DNA of 13,506 nt from Ruminococcaceae bacterium UBA1244 (GTDB lineage Bacteria; Bacillota; Clostridia; Oscillospirales; Acutalibacteraceae), in the NCBI GenBank assembly GCA_002308635.1, contig DBWG01000041.1, positions 1 through 13,506 on the forward strand, given 5' to 3'. The notes beneath the pieces are model-generated. The model did not search any database, was not told the origin of the DNA, and saw only the letters and a program-made list of their open reading frames with translations. A program made the translations under genes and the position numbers. The number at the start of each line of letters is the position of its first letter. Positions within the stretch are counted from its first letter, which is position 1. Shown one piece after another: positions 6,757 to 13,393 of the stretch.

Positions 6757-6785
6757 ATTATACCACACTATTTTCGTTTTGTGTA
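6757..6785 (-). promoter_or_regulatory. Promoter of the response regulator-kinase-htrA operon
   Basis: On the minus strand, TATAAT (6757-6762) is preceded by TGG (extended -10). A TACACA -35 (6780-6785, 4 of 6) lies at 17-bp spacing. The start is predicted near 6750, giving a leader of about 90 nt. The promoter is downstream of the ABC operon terminator, so this operon is independent. Confidence 0.78.
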
Positions 6786-6818
6786 CTGTTTTTTTATGGT
6801 TTTTACAATTTTTAGTTC

Positions 6819-6852
6819 AAAAAAATCAGCGCTGTCACAAAGCGGACAGCGC
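6819..6852 (-). terminator. Rho-independent terminator of the ABC transporter operon
   Basis: GCGCTGTC (6829-6836) and GACAGCGC (6845-6852) make a perfect 8-bp stem with an 8-nt loop. On the minus strand this is followed by TGA and seven T (6819-6825). It lies 6 nt after the permease stop codon. Confidence 0.93.
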
Positions 6853-6858
6853 ATGAAC

Positions 6859-7680
6859 TTATTTTATTTCCTGCTTTCTGAAAGCCATCAGACCGGCAAA
6901 GCAGCTCAGAACAAGATAAACTGCCGCTGCGGTAAAGGGTATCCATACATCAGCGGACAGACACATATTCTGTGTTGATGTCATGGTATTGAATATCCAC
7001 CAGCGTGAAAACTTATCAATATCCGCCTGAGCCATTGACGCAAGCCTCAGAACCGTTGCAACAAGCAGCGGAACGATCAGCGAAAATCCCAGTGCATGGC
7101 CGGTGCTTTTCATCAATACCGCCACCATCATATAAAAGCTTGCAGCAGCAGCATAAAGCAGCAGATAGGCGGCAATTATCACGAGCATATCCAATGCCCC
7201 AACGCTTGAACCGAAACCGTACATTATGCAGGCGGTGATACCGCTGCCGAGAACATAGACTATTACAACAGCATACATGGAAAGCACAGATGTTATAAGC
7301 TTTGAGAAGAATACTGCTTTTCTTGGATATCCCCTTGAAACGGAGTTCCTCAGCGTACCCATTGAATACTCTGAGCCGACAAGCACACTGATGATTATTG
7401 CACCAAGATAAAGCACATTGTTGTCGCACAGTGCGATATTGATGTATGCCCAGAGATTATATTCCGGCACCTCAGAATAGATCTCCTCAGCCGTGCTGCG
7501 CTGAAATCCGGCTTTGACGAGAGTATCGACATATTCATCATAGTTTGCGTGGAGCTGATTTGCGGCAATATTATATAGTACCGCCATCAATATCCCTATC
7601 AGGAAGGCAAGTATCAGACAGGCCTTCAGGGTCGTGCTTCTCTTCTGCTTAAAAAGGTCAGCCCGAAGAAGTCTTTTCAT
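6859..7680 (-). CDS. ABC-2-type transporter permease
   Basis: The 273-aa membrane subunit has about six hydrophobic segments: ~18-42, ~90-104, ~127-155, ~160-187, ~195-215 and ~245-268. A long extracellular stretch (~44-85) follows the first helix. The N-terminus MKRLLRADLFKQKRS and the GTLRNSVSRGYPRKAVFFSKL motif after the second segment are typical of single-domain ABC-2 permeases of the BcrB/NatB/lantibiotic-immunity kind. Its ATG follows the ATPase stop by 2 nt, and the ribosome site GAGGAGG lies in the last ATPase codons, so the two are coupled. The substrate is not readable; peptide antibiotic export or immunity is the commonest role for this layout, but this is inference. A terminator follows directly. 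Confidence 0.92.
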   Translation of the reverse strand: MKRLLRADLFKQKRSTTLKACLILAFLIGILMAVLYNIAANQLHANYDEYVDTLVKAGFQRSTAEEIYSEVPEYNLWAYINIALCDNNVLYLGAIIISVLVGSEYSMGTLRNSVSRGYPRKAVFFSKLITSVLSMYAVVIVYVLGSGITACIMYGFGSSVGALDMLVIIAAYLLLYAAAASFYMMVAVLMKSTGHALGFSLIVPLLVATVLRLASMAQADIDKFSRWWIFNTMTSTQNMCLSADVWIPFTAAAVYLVLSCFAGLMAFRKQEIK

Positions 7681-7682
7681 AC

Positions 7683-8576
7683 TTATCCCTCCTCCATTTT
7701 TTTGATAAAATATTCTTCCGCACTGTCATCGTCAGTATTGATGCCCGAAACAACAATTCCCGACACGAACATCTCGTTTGTGAGCATACCGATATTATCT
7801 ATAGTTTTGCCGATAACAAGCGCATCGTCCTTTATGATGATATCATTTGTATCAAGAACTTTTTTTGCTATTGCAAGAGCCTTTTCGGGATCACTGGTTT
7901 TGACGATAGTTTTTGGAACACAGAGGGTTTTCAGCTCGTCCTGTGTTATCTCCTCAACAAGCCTTCCTTTTGAGATTATCCCGTATCGTGTAGCTATCTT
8001 TTCAAGCTCTCCGAGGATATGGCTTGAAATGAATATAGTCTTGCCCTCATCTTTCAGTTTAAGAAGAAGCTCACGTATCTCTACAATTCCTGTCGGGTCA
8101 AGACCGTTTATCGGCTCATCGAGAACAAGAAATTCAGGATCTCCGACAAGAGCCATGCCGATTGCAAGACGCTGTTTCATCCCAAGAGAAAAGTCCTTTG
8201 CCTTTTTCTTTCCCGTGTCGGACAATCCGACAGTTTTCAGGATATCGTCAACACATGAAATATCAGCCCCCAGCATTGTGCAGTACAGCTCCAAATTATG
8301 TCTTGCGGACATATTCTTATAAAGCGCAGGTCCTTCAACAAGACTGCCTATCCTCATTCTTGCTGTTCGGATATCCTCTCCGTCAAAAAATTCAAAACTG
8401 CCCTCTGTAACCGGCGTAAGACCGAGTATCATACGGATGAATGTAGTTTTTCCCGCACCGTTTTTTCCGACAAAGCCATAGATATCCCCCGGCTTTACTG
8501 TGACGGACACACCGTCCACCACTTTTGTTCCGGAATATGACTTGGAAAGTGCATCTGTTCTGAGTACAAATTCCAC
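7683..8576 (-). CDS. ABC transporter ATP-binding protein (BcrA-like)
   Basis: It supplies ATP hydrolysis for the adjacent permease. The nucleotide-binding domain (~5-215) has Walker A GKNGAGKT (37-44), signature SLGMKQR (130-136), Walker B FLVLDEP with D153 and E154, D-loop GLDP and the H-loop histidine 186. The LVEGPALYKNMSARHNLELY stretch is typical of the BcrA/NisF-like antibiotic-resistance ATPases. Residues ~215-297 form the C-terminal extension of this class. The start is GTG 8576 with GGAGG 7 nt upstream. The promoter region upstream is filled by six TAC-N5-GTA dyads, so expression is probably tightly controlled by a repressor encoded elsewhere. Confidence 0.94.
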   Translation of the reverse strand: MEFVLRTDALSKSYSGTKVVDGVSVTVKPGDIYGFVGKNGAGKTTFIRMILGLTPVTEGSFEFFDGEDIRTARMRIGSLVEGPALYKNMSARHNLELYCTMLGADISCVDDILKTVGLSDTGKKKAKDFSLGMKQRLAIGMALVGDPEFLVLDEPINGLDPTGIVEIRELLLKLKDEGKTIFISSHILGELEKIATRYGIISKGRLVEEITQDELKTLCVPKTIVKTSDPEKALAIAKKVLDTNDIIIKDDALVIGKTIDNIGMLTNEMFVSGIVVSGINTDDDSAEEYFIKKMEEG

Positions 8577-8596
8577 TTTGCTCCCTCCATTCCATT

Positions 8597-8684
8597 TACT
8601 ATTTGTATATTATACCATTCGTATAATACTATCAGTATATTATTACATTTGGTATATTACTATTTGTATTATATACCGTTAGTA
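8597..8684. repeat. Array A: six TAC-N5-GTA dyads before the ABC operon
   Basis: Six perfect copies of the 11-bp dyad TAC-N5-GTA start at 8597, 8613, 8627, 8644, 8658 and 8674. Their flanks are also alike, often continuing as GTATA(A/T)TA. The start-to-start steps are 16, 14, 17, 14, 16. The 14-bp steps create two 25-bp composites (8613-8637 and 8644-8668) in which two dyads are joined by 3 bp. The array fills the gap between the orphan gene's stop (8688-8690) and the ABC operon leader. Repeated dyads over a promoter are the mark of a cooperative dimeric repressor; the GntR/YtrA and PadR families are candidates by analogy, but no such gene is in the window. Confidence 0.85.
8609..8614 (-). 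promoter_or_regulatory. Extended -10 of the ABC operon promoter
   Basis: TATAAT preceded by TGG on the minus strand (TGGTATAAT) lies between the first and second dyads of array A; the second dyad overlaps its upstream edge. No good -35 is present at 16-18 bp, where the sequence is itself dyad sequence, so the extended -10 probably carries recognition. Transcription would start near 8602, about 26 nt before the GTG start. Confidence 0.65.
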
Positions 8685-8687
8685 TAA

Positions 8688-9005
8688 TCAGTCGTCACGT
8701 TCTTCTATTTCTATTATTATCCTTGATTTTTCGAGGTACATTATTGTAAAGACCTCGCCTCTTGCGGCGGCATCGTGCATAGCCGCAAATTCATTTATGT
8801 TCATGGCTTTTCCGAAAATATATCCGTCCGGAAGTCTGATCTTATAGTTCACGGTCATCTGGTAATAGCCGCCTTCAAGCTCAAACTGCGGAACTATCTC
8901 AGTTGTGACGTAAGCACGGTTGTCGATATCTGTTTTTGCAATGCTTTGCAGCCTGAGCGGAAAGCCCCTGATCTTCTTTTTTGCTGTTTCACGGGTCATA
9001 TACAT
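8688..9005 (-). CDS. Orphan protein of unknown function between operator arrays (~105 aa)
   Basis: I do not recognise a family. The protein is soluble, begins basic (MTRETAKKKIRG), has a probable beta-rich middle (FELEGGYYQMTVNYKIRLPDGYIFGKAMN), then a short helix (NEFAAMHDAAARGE) and a final strand (VFTIMYLEKSRIIIEIEE). No helix-turn-helix, signal peptide or membrane segment is seen, so it is more likely a regulated gene than the regulator. The start is uncertain: ATG 9005, GTG 9011 and ATG 8999 are in frame and none has a strong ribosome site. A -10 at 9026-9031 would give a leader under 20 nt. It lies between two arrays of the same dyad and directly upstream of the ABC operon, which suggests shared control and possibly a related role. 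Confidence 0.72.
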   Translation of the reverse strand: MYMTRETAKKKIRGFPLRLQSIAKTDIDNRAYVTTEIVPQFELEGGYYQMTVNYKIRLPDGYIFGKAMNINEFAAMHDAAARGEVFTIMYLEKSRIIIEIEERDD

Positions 9006-9015
9006 CGCCACACTA

Positions 9016-9089
9016 TACTATTTGTATTATAATACTATCAGTAATATACATTATGTATTTAATATACTATAAGTATTATACTACCTGTT
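9016..9089. repeat. Array B: four perfect and one imperfect TAC-N5-GTA dyads
   Basis: Perfect TAC-N5-GTA copies start at 9016, 9033, 9047 and 9065; a fifth at 9079 ends GTT. Start-to-start steps are 17, 14, 18, 14, so the last four sites form two 25-bp composites (9033-9057, 9065-9089) like those in array A. Two cores are shared exactly with array A: TACTATTTGTA and TACTATCAGTA. The array sits immediately upstream of the orphan gene and overlaps its likely promoter. Confidence 0.83.
9026..9031 (-). promoter_or_regulatory. Possible -10 of the orphan gene promoter
   Basis: TATAAT on the minus strand lies between dyads 1 and 2 of array B, the same relative position as the -10 in array A. It lacks the TG extension and a good -35. 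Transcription would begin near 9019, only 8-20 nt before the candidate start codons. Confidence 0.45.
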
Positions 9090-9120
9090 TATTTTATATT
9101 TTTTATACTACTCGGATATC

Positions 9121-9245
9121 AAAATCCCAAACTATGGGTACATACGATAACAGCCCGAATGCTCCTTTATGGAGCACGAAGCGGGCGGTTCCGACTAAGG
9201 CTTCTGCGTTCTAAGTTGCCAGCGGAGACACTCCGCCACTCCACA
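9121..9245. other. GC-rich hairpin element after recQ, possible structured RNA or repeat
   Basis: This non-coding stretch is richer in G+C than its surroundings. A two-part hairpin pairs GCCCG (9153-9157) with CGGGC (9182-9186) around an inner stem TGCTCC (9160-9165)/GGAGCA (9171-9176). A second perfect hairpin pairs GCGGAG (9222-9227) with CTCCGC (9231-9236) over a 3-nt loop. Between them CTAAG occurs twice (9195, 9211). Neither hairpin is followed by a T-run, so simple termination of recQ is not well supported. It could be a 3' UTR structure, a small RNA or a dispersed intergenic repeat; strand and ends are unknown, and I cannot match it to a named RNA family. Confidence 0.45.
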
Positions 9246-9250
9246 CTTCT

Positions 9251-10765
9251 TCAAAACTCTGCGTCATTCTCATATTCGGCTATGACATCAATAACGGCTT
9301 TTCCGTAGTGCTGTATCTTGACCTCGCCAAAGCCGCTTATGCGTGAAAGTCCGGCGATCTTTTCCGGTTTCTGAGACGCAAGCTCCTTCAGGGTCGCATC
9401 TCCCAAAACCGCAAAAACCGGAACTCCGCTGCTGTTTGCAAGACTTTTGCGGCACTGCTTCAATCTTTCAAAAAGCGCCTCGTCAAAGGGTCTGTTTGAG
9501 CCTGTGACGGCACTGCCGGCTCTGAGATAATATTGTTCGGCGCTGTCGCCTCTGCAAACACTGCAGTTATTGCACGGCGGAACGAATTTCTCTCCGAAAT
9601 AGCCCAAAAGACGTTTCCTCAGACACGTCCGGTCGGATGAGGCATAATAAGTCATGTGCCTGAGCTTTTCAAGCTCAAGTTCAAGGAGCCGCTGTTTTTC
9701 CGGCGGAGGATTATCACCGCCGTTTATGTCCTTTTCGATCATATATTTTGCGATCATCACATCGGAATAGCTGTACAAAAGTATGCACTCCGAAGGCTCT
9801 CCGTCACGTCCGGCACGTCCTGCCTGCTGATAGTATTCCTCCATATTGCGGGGTATGCTGTAGTGTATCACAAATCTTACATTCGGCTTATTGATACCCA
9901 TTCCGAAGGCACTTGTCGCAACGATGATCTTTGTACGGTCAAAGATAAATTCCTCCTGATTATACTTCCTGTCGGCATCGCTCATTCCGGCATGATAGGG
10001 CAGTGCAGAAAAGCCCTCCGCCGAAAGAACCTCCGCCACCTCATCGACTTTTTTTCTGCTGGAGCAATATATGATGCCGGACTGGTCAGGATGGGCATTG
10101 AGATATTCTATAATAAATCTCAGCTTGTTCTTTGAGTTGTACACTCCAAAATACAGGTTTTTCCTGTCGAAACCTGCCGTAAGCATATAGGGTGTCCTGA
10201 GCCTGAGATTGTTTATGATATCCTTTTTTACCTGATCTGTAGCTGTCGCCGTAAATGCCGTCACTATGGGTCTCTTTGGAAGCATTCCAAGAAACTCGGC
10301 AATTCTGAGATAGCTTGGTCTGAAATCATGTCCCCACTGCGAAATGCAGTGAGCTTCATCCACAGCGACAAGCGGGATATCGGCGTTGACGGCAAAATCA
10401 ATAAAATTCTCCGTCATCAGTCTTTCAGGCGCAGCATAGATAAACTTATAAACGCCACGTCTGGCATTCTCAACGGCAAGCCTGAACTGTCCCGGCGTGA
10501 GCGTACTGTTGAGATAAGCCGCCCTTACTCCGATAGAGTTAAGCGCCCTGACCTGATCCTGCATCAGAGATATCAGCGGCGACACAACGATAGTGATTCC
10601 CTCAAAGCACAGCGCCGGCACCTGATAGCAAACGGATTTTCCTGCGCCTGTCGGCATCACTGCCATAACGTCCCTGCCTGATATGATATTTCTGACGATC
10701 TCCTCCTGTCCGCTCCTGAAAGTGCTGTAGCCAAAGTATCTTTTCAGAGTTTCATATATATCCAA
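9251..10765 (-). CDS. recQ: ATP-dependent DNA helicase RecQ, short form
   Basis: RecQ is a 3'-5' DNA helicase in recombination and replication repair. The 504-aa product has Walker A MPTGAGKS (37-44), motif II DEAH (136-139), the RecQ aromatic loop ISQWGHDFRP, motif V FGMGINKPNVRFVIH and motif VI QQAGRAGRDG (313-322). The zinc-binding subdomain has C381, C398, C401 and C404, and an HRDC domain (~425-500) closes the protein. Sequence runs from the zinc module almost directly to HRDC, so the RQC winged helix of E. coli RecQ (609 aa) appears to be missing. The start is TTG 10765, with GAAGGTGA about 6 nt upstream, inside the end of the GIY-YIG gene 6 bp away. It is the last gene of the lepA operon. 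Confidence 0.95.
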   Translation of the reverse strand: MDIYETLKRYFGYSTFRSGQEEIVRNIISGRDVMAVMPTGAGKSVCYQVPALCFEGITIVVSPLISLMQDQVRALNSIGVRAAYLNSTLTPGQFRLAVENARRGVYKFIYAAPERLMTENFIDFAVNADIPLVAVDEAHCISQWGHDFRPSYLRIAEFLGMLPKRPIVTAFTATATDQVKKDIINNLRLRTPYMLTAGFDRKNLYFGVYNSKNKLRFIIEYLNAHPDQSGIIYCSSRKKVDEVAEVLSAEGFSALPYHAGMSDADRKYNQEEFIFDRTKIIVATSAFGMGINKPNVRFVIHYSIPRNMEEYYQQAGRAGRDGEPSECILLYSYSDVMIAKYMIEKDINGGDNPPPEKQRLLELELEKLRHMTYYASSDRTCLRKRLLGYFGEKFVPPCNNCSVCRGDSAEQYYLRAGSAVTGSNRPFDEALFERLKQCRKSLANSSGVPVFAVLGDATLKELASQKPEKIAGLSRISGFGEVKIQHYGKAVIDVIAEYENDAEF

Positions 10766-10771
10766 ATATTT

Positions 10772-11122
10772 TCACCTTCCGAATCCGCCGTCAGTGCCGA
10801 AGCTGTCTGCCGGAACAAATGTATACTGCTCACAGCAAAGCCTGCCTTCAAGCACAGACAGGTCACCGTCTGCACAGAGACGCTCCTTCTGGTCTTTCCG
10901 GAGCGTCTTGATATAGTATTCAAGTCTTGAAGCCGCCGAGCGGTTTCCGCTTTTCCAGAGAGCTTCAATTTTTCCTGCCTTATGTGTGCGGGTATATCTT
11001 GCGGCCTTGTCTCCGCCGGATGAGTGTTCCTGCTGACGGCGCTGAGGGTCTGTTGTTATACCGGTATAGAGTGAATTATCTTCGCACCTTATCATATACG
11101 TATAGTATATTTTATTGTCCAT
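10772..11122 (-). CDS. GIY-YIG nuclease-family protein (YhbQ/UPF0213-like)
   Basis: The first ~80 residues match the YhbQ-type GIY-YIG fold: YYTYMIRCEDNSLYTGITTDPQRRQQEH carries the two signature elements (YTYMI and YTGI) and the conserved arginine (R28 or R29). AARYTR and the LEYYIKTL segment supply the catalytic-type glutamate (~68), and KDQKERL follows, as in E. coli YhbQ. Such small stand-alone proteins are putative structure-specific nucleases of poorly known role. The product is 116 aa, slightly longer than YhbQ (100), with an extra tail of ~25 residues. The ATG overlaps the end of the DUF3783 gene by 11 bp; the ribosome site is weak, so coupling is likely. Its place before recQ fits DNA processing, though the link is only positional. 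Confidence 0.93.
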   Translation of the reverse strand: MDNKIYYTYMIRCEDNSLYTGITTDPQRRQQEHSSGGDKAARYTRTHKAGKIEALWKSGNRSAASRLEYYIKTLRKDQKERLCADGDLSVLEGRLCCEQYTFVPADSFGTDGGFGR

Positions 11123-11504
11123 TGTTTTTTTGCTCTCTGAGTTTTTTCATTTCCTCATGGTCGGCTTTTACGGCAAAATAAAGTTCACTGCCGTTCCAGT
11201 TTATGTTTGTCGGGGTAACGACCGCTTTCAGTTCAACCCTTCCTACTCCGTATTTTCTGAGTGAGCGGATGAGCATATCAATATCACCGCTGTCAAATCC
11301 GTACATGACCAAAAGCTCATCAACAAACGGTTCATAGCCGTCAGCGGATCCGTCAAATCCATCTTCTCCAACAAGAAAGCCCAACTTACATCCGAACTGC
11401 TCATGCGGAACTGCCTTTGCAAGAGCTTTGAGCGGAACAAGCGCCCTCTTTACACCCTGAAGGCGCTCTTCCGTGAAGTTATATAACAATACTGTCTTTT
11501 TCAT
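11112..11504 (-). CDS. DUF3783-family protein
   Basis: This is a ~130-aa protein of a clostridial family of unknown function that I recognise as DUF3783. Family features are MKKTVLLYNF at the start, PFVDELLVMYGFDSGDIDMLIRSLRKYGV in the middle, and the nearly invariant LKAVVTPTNINWNGSELY near the end. It is soluble, without signal or membrane segments. The frame extends to TTG 11525 and to ATG 11522, which shares a base with the lepA stop. ATG 11504 is preferred because AGGTGA lies 4-5 nt upstream and the N-terminus then matches the family. It is the second gene of the lepA operon. Confidence 0.9.
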   Translation of the reverse strand: MKKTVLLYNFTEERLQGVKRALVPLKALAKAVPHEQFGCKLGFLVGEDGFDGSADGYEPFVDELLVMYGFDSGDIDMLIRSLRKYGVGRVELKAVVTPTNINWNGSELYFAVKADHEEMKKLREQKNNGQ

Positions 11505-11521
11505 TTTTTCACCTGCGATCA

Positions 11522-13333
11522 TCAATCCGTATCAAGCTTCAACACAGCCATGAACGCCTCCTGCGGTACCTCTACCGTACCGAGCTGGCGCATACGCTTT
11601 TTGCCTTCCTTCTGTTTTTCAAGGAGCTTTTTCTTTCGTGTGATATCACCGCCGTAGCACTTTGCAAGAACGTCCTTGCGCATTGCCTTTACCGTTTCAC
11701 GGGCGATTATTTTTCCGCCGATGCATGCCTGTATCGGGACTTCAAACAACTGTCTCGGTATCTTTTCCTTTAGCTTTTCCGCCATCTTTCTTGCACGGCT
11801 GTAGGCTTTATCGGCGTGAATAATAAACGACAGAGCATCGACCACATCTCCGTTGAGCATGATATCCAGCTTGACAAGCTTGGACTCCTCATAGCCGGAA
11901 ACTTCATAGTCAAATGACGCATAACCCCTTGTGCGGGATTTGAGCGTATCAAAAAAGTCATATACTATCTCTGCAAGCGGCAGGATATAGTGAATGTCCA
12001 CCCTGTCCGCATCTATATATGTCATGCCCTTGAAAACTCCCCGCCTGTCCTGACAAAGCTCCATGATATTTCCGACATACTCAGACGGAGAATAGATGTG
12101 AGCTTCCGTTACCGGCTCTTCCGCCTTTGCGATCTGTCCGGGATCCGGATAGTTTGTCGGGTTGTCGATATATTCAACCGTGCCGTCGGTTTTTGTGATA
12201 CGGAAAATTACGCTGGGTGCAGTCGTAATAAGGTCAAGGTTATATTCTCTTTCAAGACGCTCCTGAATTATCTCCATGTGGAGCAGTCCCAAAAATCCAC
12301 ATCTGAACCCAAAGCCCAAAGCAACAGAGGTTTCCGGTTCAAATGAGAGCGCCGCATCGTTGAGTTCGAGCTTTTCAAGAGCCTCACGGAGATCGGGATA
12401 CTTTGCACCGTCAGCGGGATAGATACCGCAGAATACCATCGGCTGTACGGCACGATAGCCGGGAAGCGGCTCGGATGCAGGGTTCGTGCTGAGTGTGACG
12501 GTATCGCCTACTCTTGCATCGCTGACTGTTTTTATTGAAGCGGCAATATATCCTACCTCGCCGGCATACAGCGCCTCAGCGGGTTCAAGGCTCGTTGCCC
12601 TCATAAATCCGCACTCAACAACGGAAAATTCCTTTCCCGTTGCCATAAGACGGATAGTATCACCGACATGAAGCTCGCCTTCTTTTACTCTCACATAGAT
12701 GATAACGCCCTTATAGCTGTCATAGTATGAGTCAAAGATAAGCGCCTGAAGCGGTTTTTTGTCATCGCCCTCCGGCGGCGGCACAAGTGCAACTATCTGT
12801 TCCATGACCTCGTGGATATTTATTCCAGCCTTTGCGGAAATACACGGAGCGTCCTCTGCGGGAAGTCCGATAATATCCTCTATTTCGTTTTTCACCCTGT
12901 CGGGGTCGGCGCTGGGAAGGTCTATCTTGTTGATGACAGGAACTATTTCAAGTCCTGCATCAAGTGCAAGATAAGTATTGGCAAGAGTCTGGGCTTCTAT
13001 TCCCTGGGAAGCATCCACCACAAGCACAGCGCCCTCACACGCCGCAAGCGAACGTGACACCTCATAGTTAAAGTCAACATGACCGGGAGTGTCGATAAGG
13101 TTGAAGATATATTCCTCTCCGTCATCGGCATTATAAACGAGAGTAACGGCATGAGCCTTTATTGTTATGCCCCTCTCACGTTCAAGCTCCATATTGTCAA
13201 GAAGCTGATCCTCCATATCCCTTATGGCAACGGACTTTGTCTGTTCAAGTATCCTGTCCGCAAGGGTAGACTTTCCGTGATCTATATGTGCAATAATACT
13301 GAAATTCCTGATTTTTGATTTATCTGCTCCCAT
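11522..13333 (-). CDS. lepA: Elongation factor 4 (LepA), ribosome-associated GTPase
   Basis: LepA/EF4 is a translational GTPase related to EF-G, acting on ribosomes in initiation, biogenesis or stress recovery. The 603-aa length is standard. GTPase motifs are intact: G1 AHIDHGKST (15-23), G2 RGIT (54-57), G3 DTPGH (81-85), G4 NKID (135-138) and G5 SAK (166-168). Then follow the EF-G-like domain II, GFRCGFLGLLHMEIIQERLEREY of domain III, a domain V-like region, and the LepA-specific C-terminal domain ending KCYGGDITRKKKLLEKQ and QEAFMAVLKL. The ATG is preceded by AGGTGG 4 nt upstream. It heads the four-gene operon with DUF3783, GIY-YIG and recQ. Confidence 0.98.
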   Translation of the reverse strand: MGADKSKIRNFSIIAHIDHGKSTLADRILEQTKSVAIRDMEDQLLDNMELERERGITIKAHAVTLVYNADDGEEYIFNLIDTPGHVDFNYEVSRSLAACEGAVLVVDASQGIEAQTLANTYLALDAGLEIVPVINKIDLPSADPDRVKNEIEDIIGLPAEDAPCISAKAGINIHEVMEQIVALVPPPEGDDKKPLQALIFDSYYDSYKGVIIYVRVKEGELHVGDTIRLMATGKEFSVVECGFMRATSLEPAEALYAGEVGYIAASIKTVSDARVGDTVTLSTNPASEPLPGYRAVQPMVFCGIYPADGAKYPDLREALEKLELNDAALSFEPETSVALGFGFRCGFLGLLHMEIIQERLEREYNLDLITTAPSVIFRITKTDGTVEYIDNPTNYPDPGQIAKAEEPVTEAHIYSPSEYVGNIMELCQDRRGVFKGMTYIDADRVDIHYILPLAEIVYDFFDTLKSRTRGYASFDYEVSGYEESKLVKLDIMLNGDVVDALSFIIHADKAYSRARKMAEKLKEKIPRQLFEVPIQACIGGKIIARETVKAMRKDVLAKCYGGDITRKKKLLEKQKEGKKRMRQLGTVEVPQEAFMAVLKLDTD

Positions 13334-13363
13334 TTTACCACCTGCTTTATATTTATTCTGTTT

Positions 13364-13393
13364 ATTATAACATACAAGACCTTATTTTGTAAA
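13364..13393 (-). promoter_or_regulatory. Promoter of the lepA operon
   Basis: On the minus strand, TTTACA (13388-13393, 5 of 6) and TATAAT (13364-13369) are spaced by 18 bp, with TGT before the -10 (extended -10). Transcription would start near 13357, about 24 nt before the lepA ATG. Sequence from 13394 to the window end is AT-rich and shows no gene. Confidence 0.82.

Noticed and set aside
6791..6810. A WalR-type box (TGTAAA-N5-) upstream of the response-regulator promoter
   Set aside because: Only the first half-site matches; the second (TAAAAA) does not, and the tract is so AT-rich that a half-site is expected by chance.
7016..7429. A cysteine-rich 137-codon minus-strand frame inside the ABC permease
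   Set aside because: It is an out-of-frame shadow of the permease; the correct frame has clear membrane helices and coupling to the ATPase.
8597..9089. The dyad arrays as a CRISPR-like or satellite repeat
   Set aside because: The repeated unit is 11 bp with short variable linkers, lies on promoters, and has no cas genes or uniform spacers.
9150..9240. A tRNA-like or tmRNA-like gene in the hairpin element
   Set aside because: No acceptor stem, CCA end or proper T-loop (GGTTCGA) is present; GGTTCC alone is not enough.
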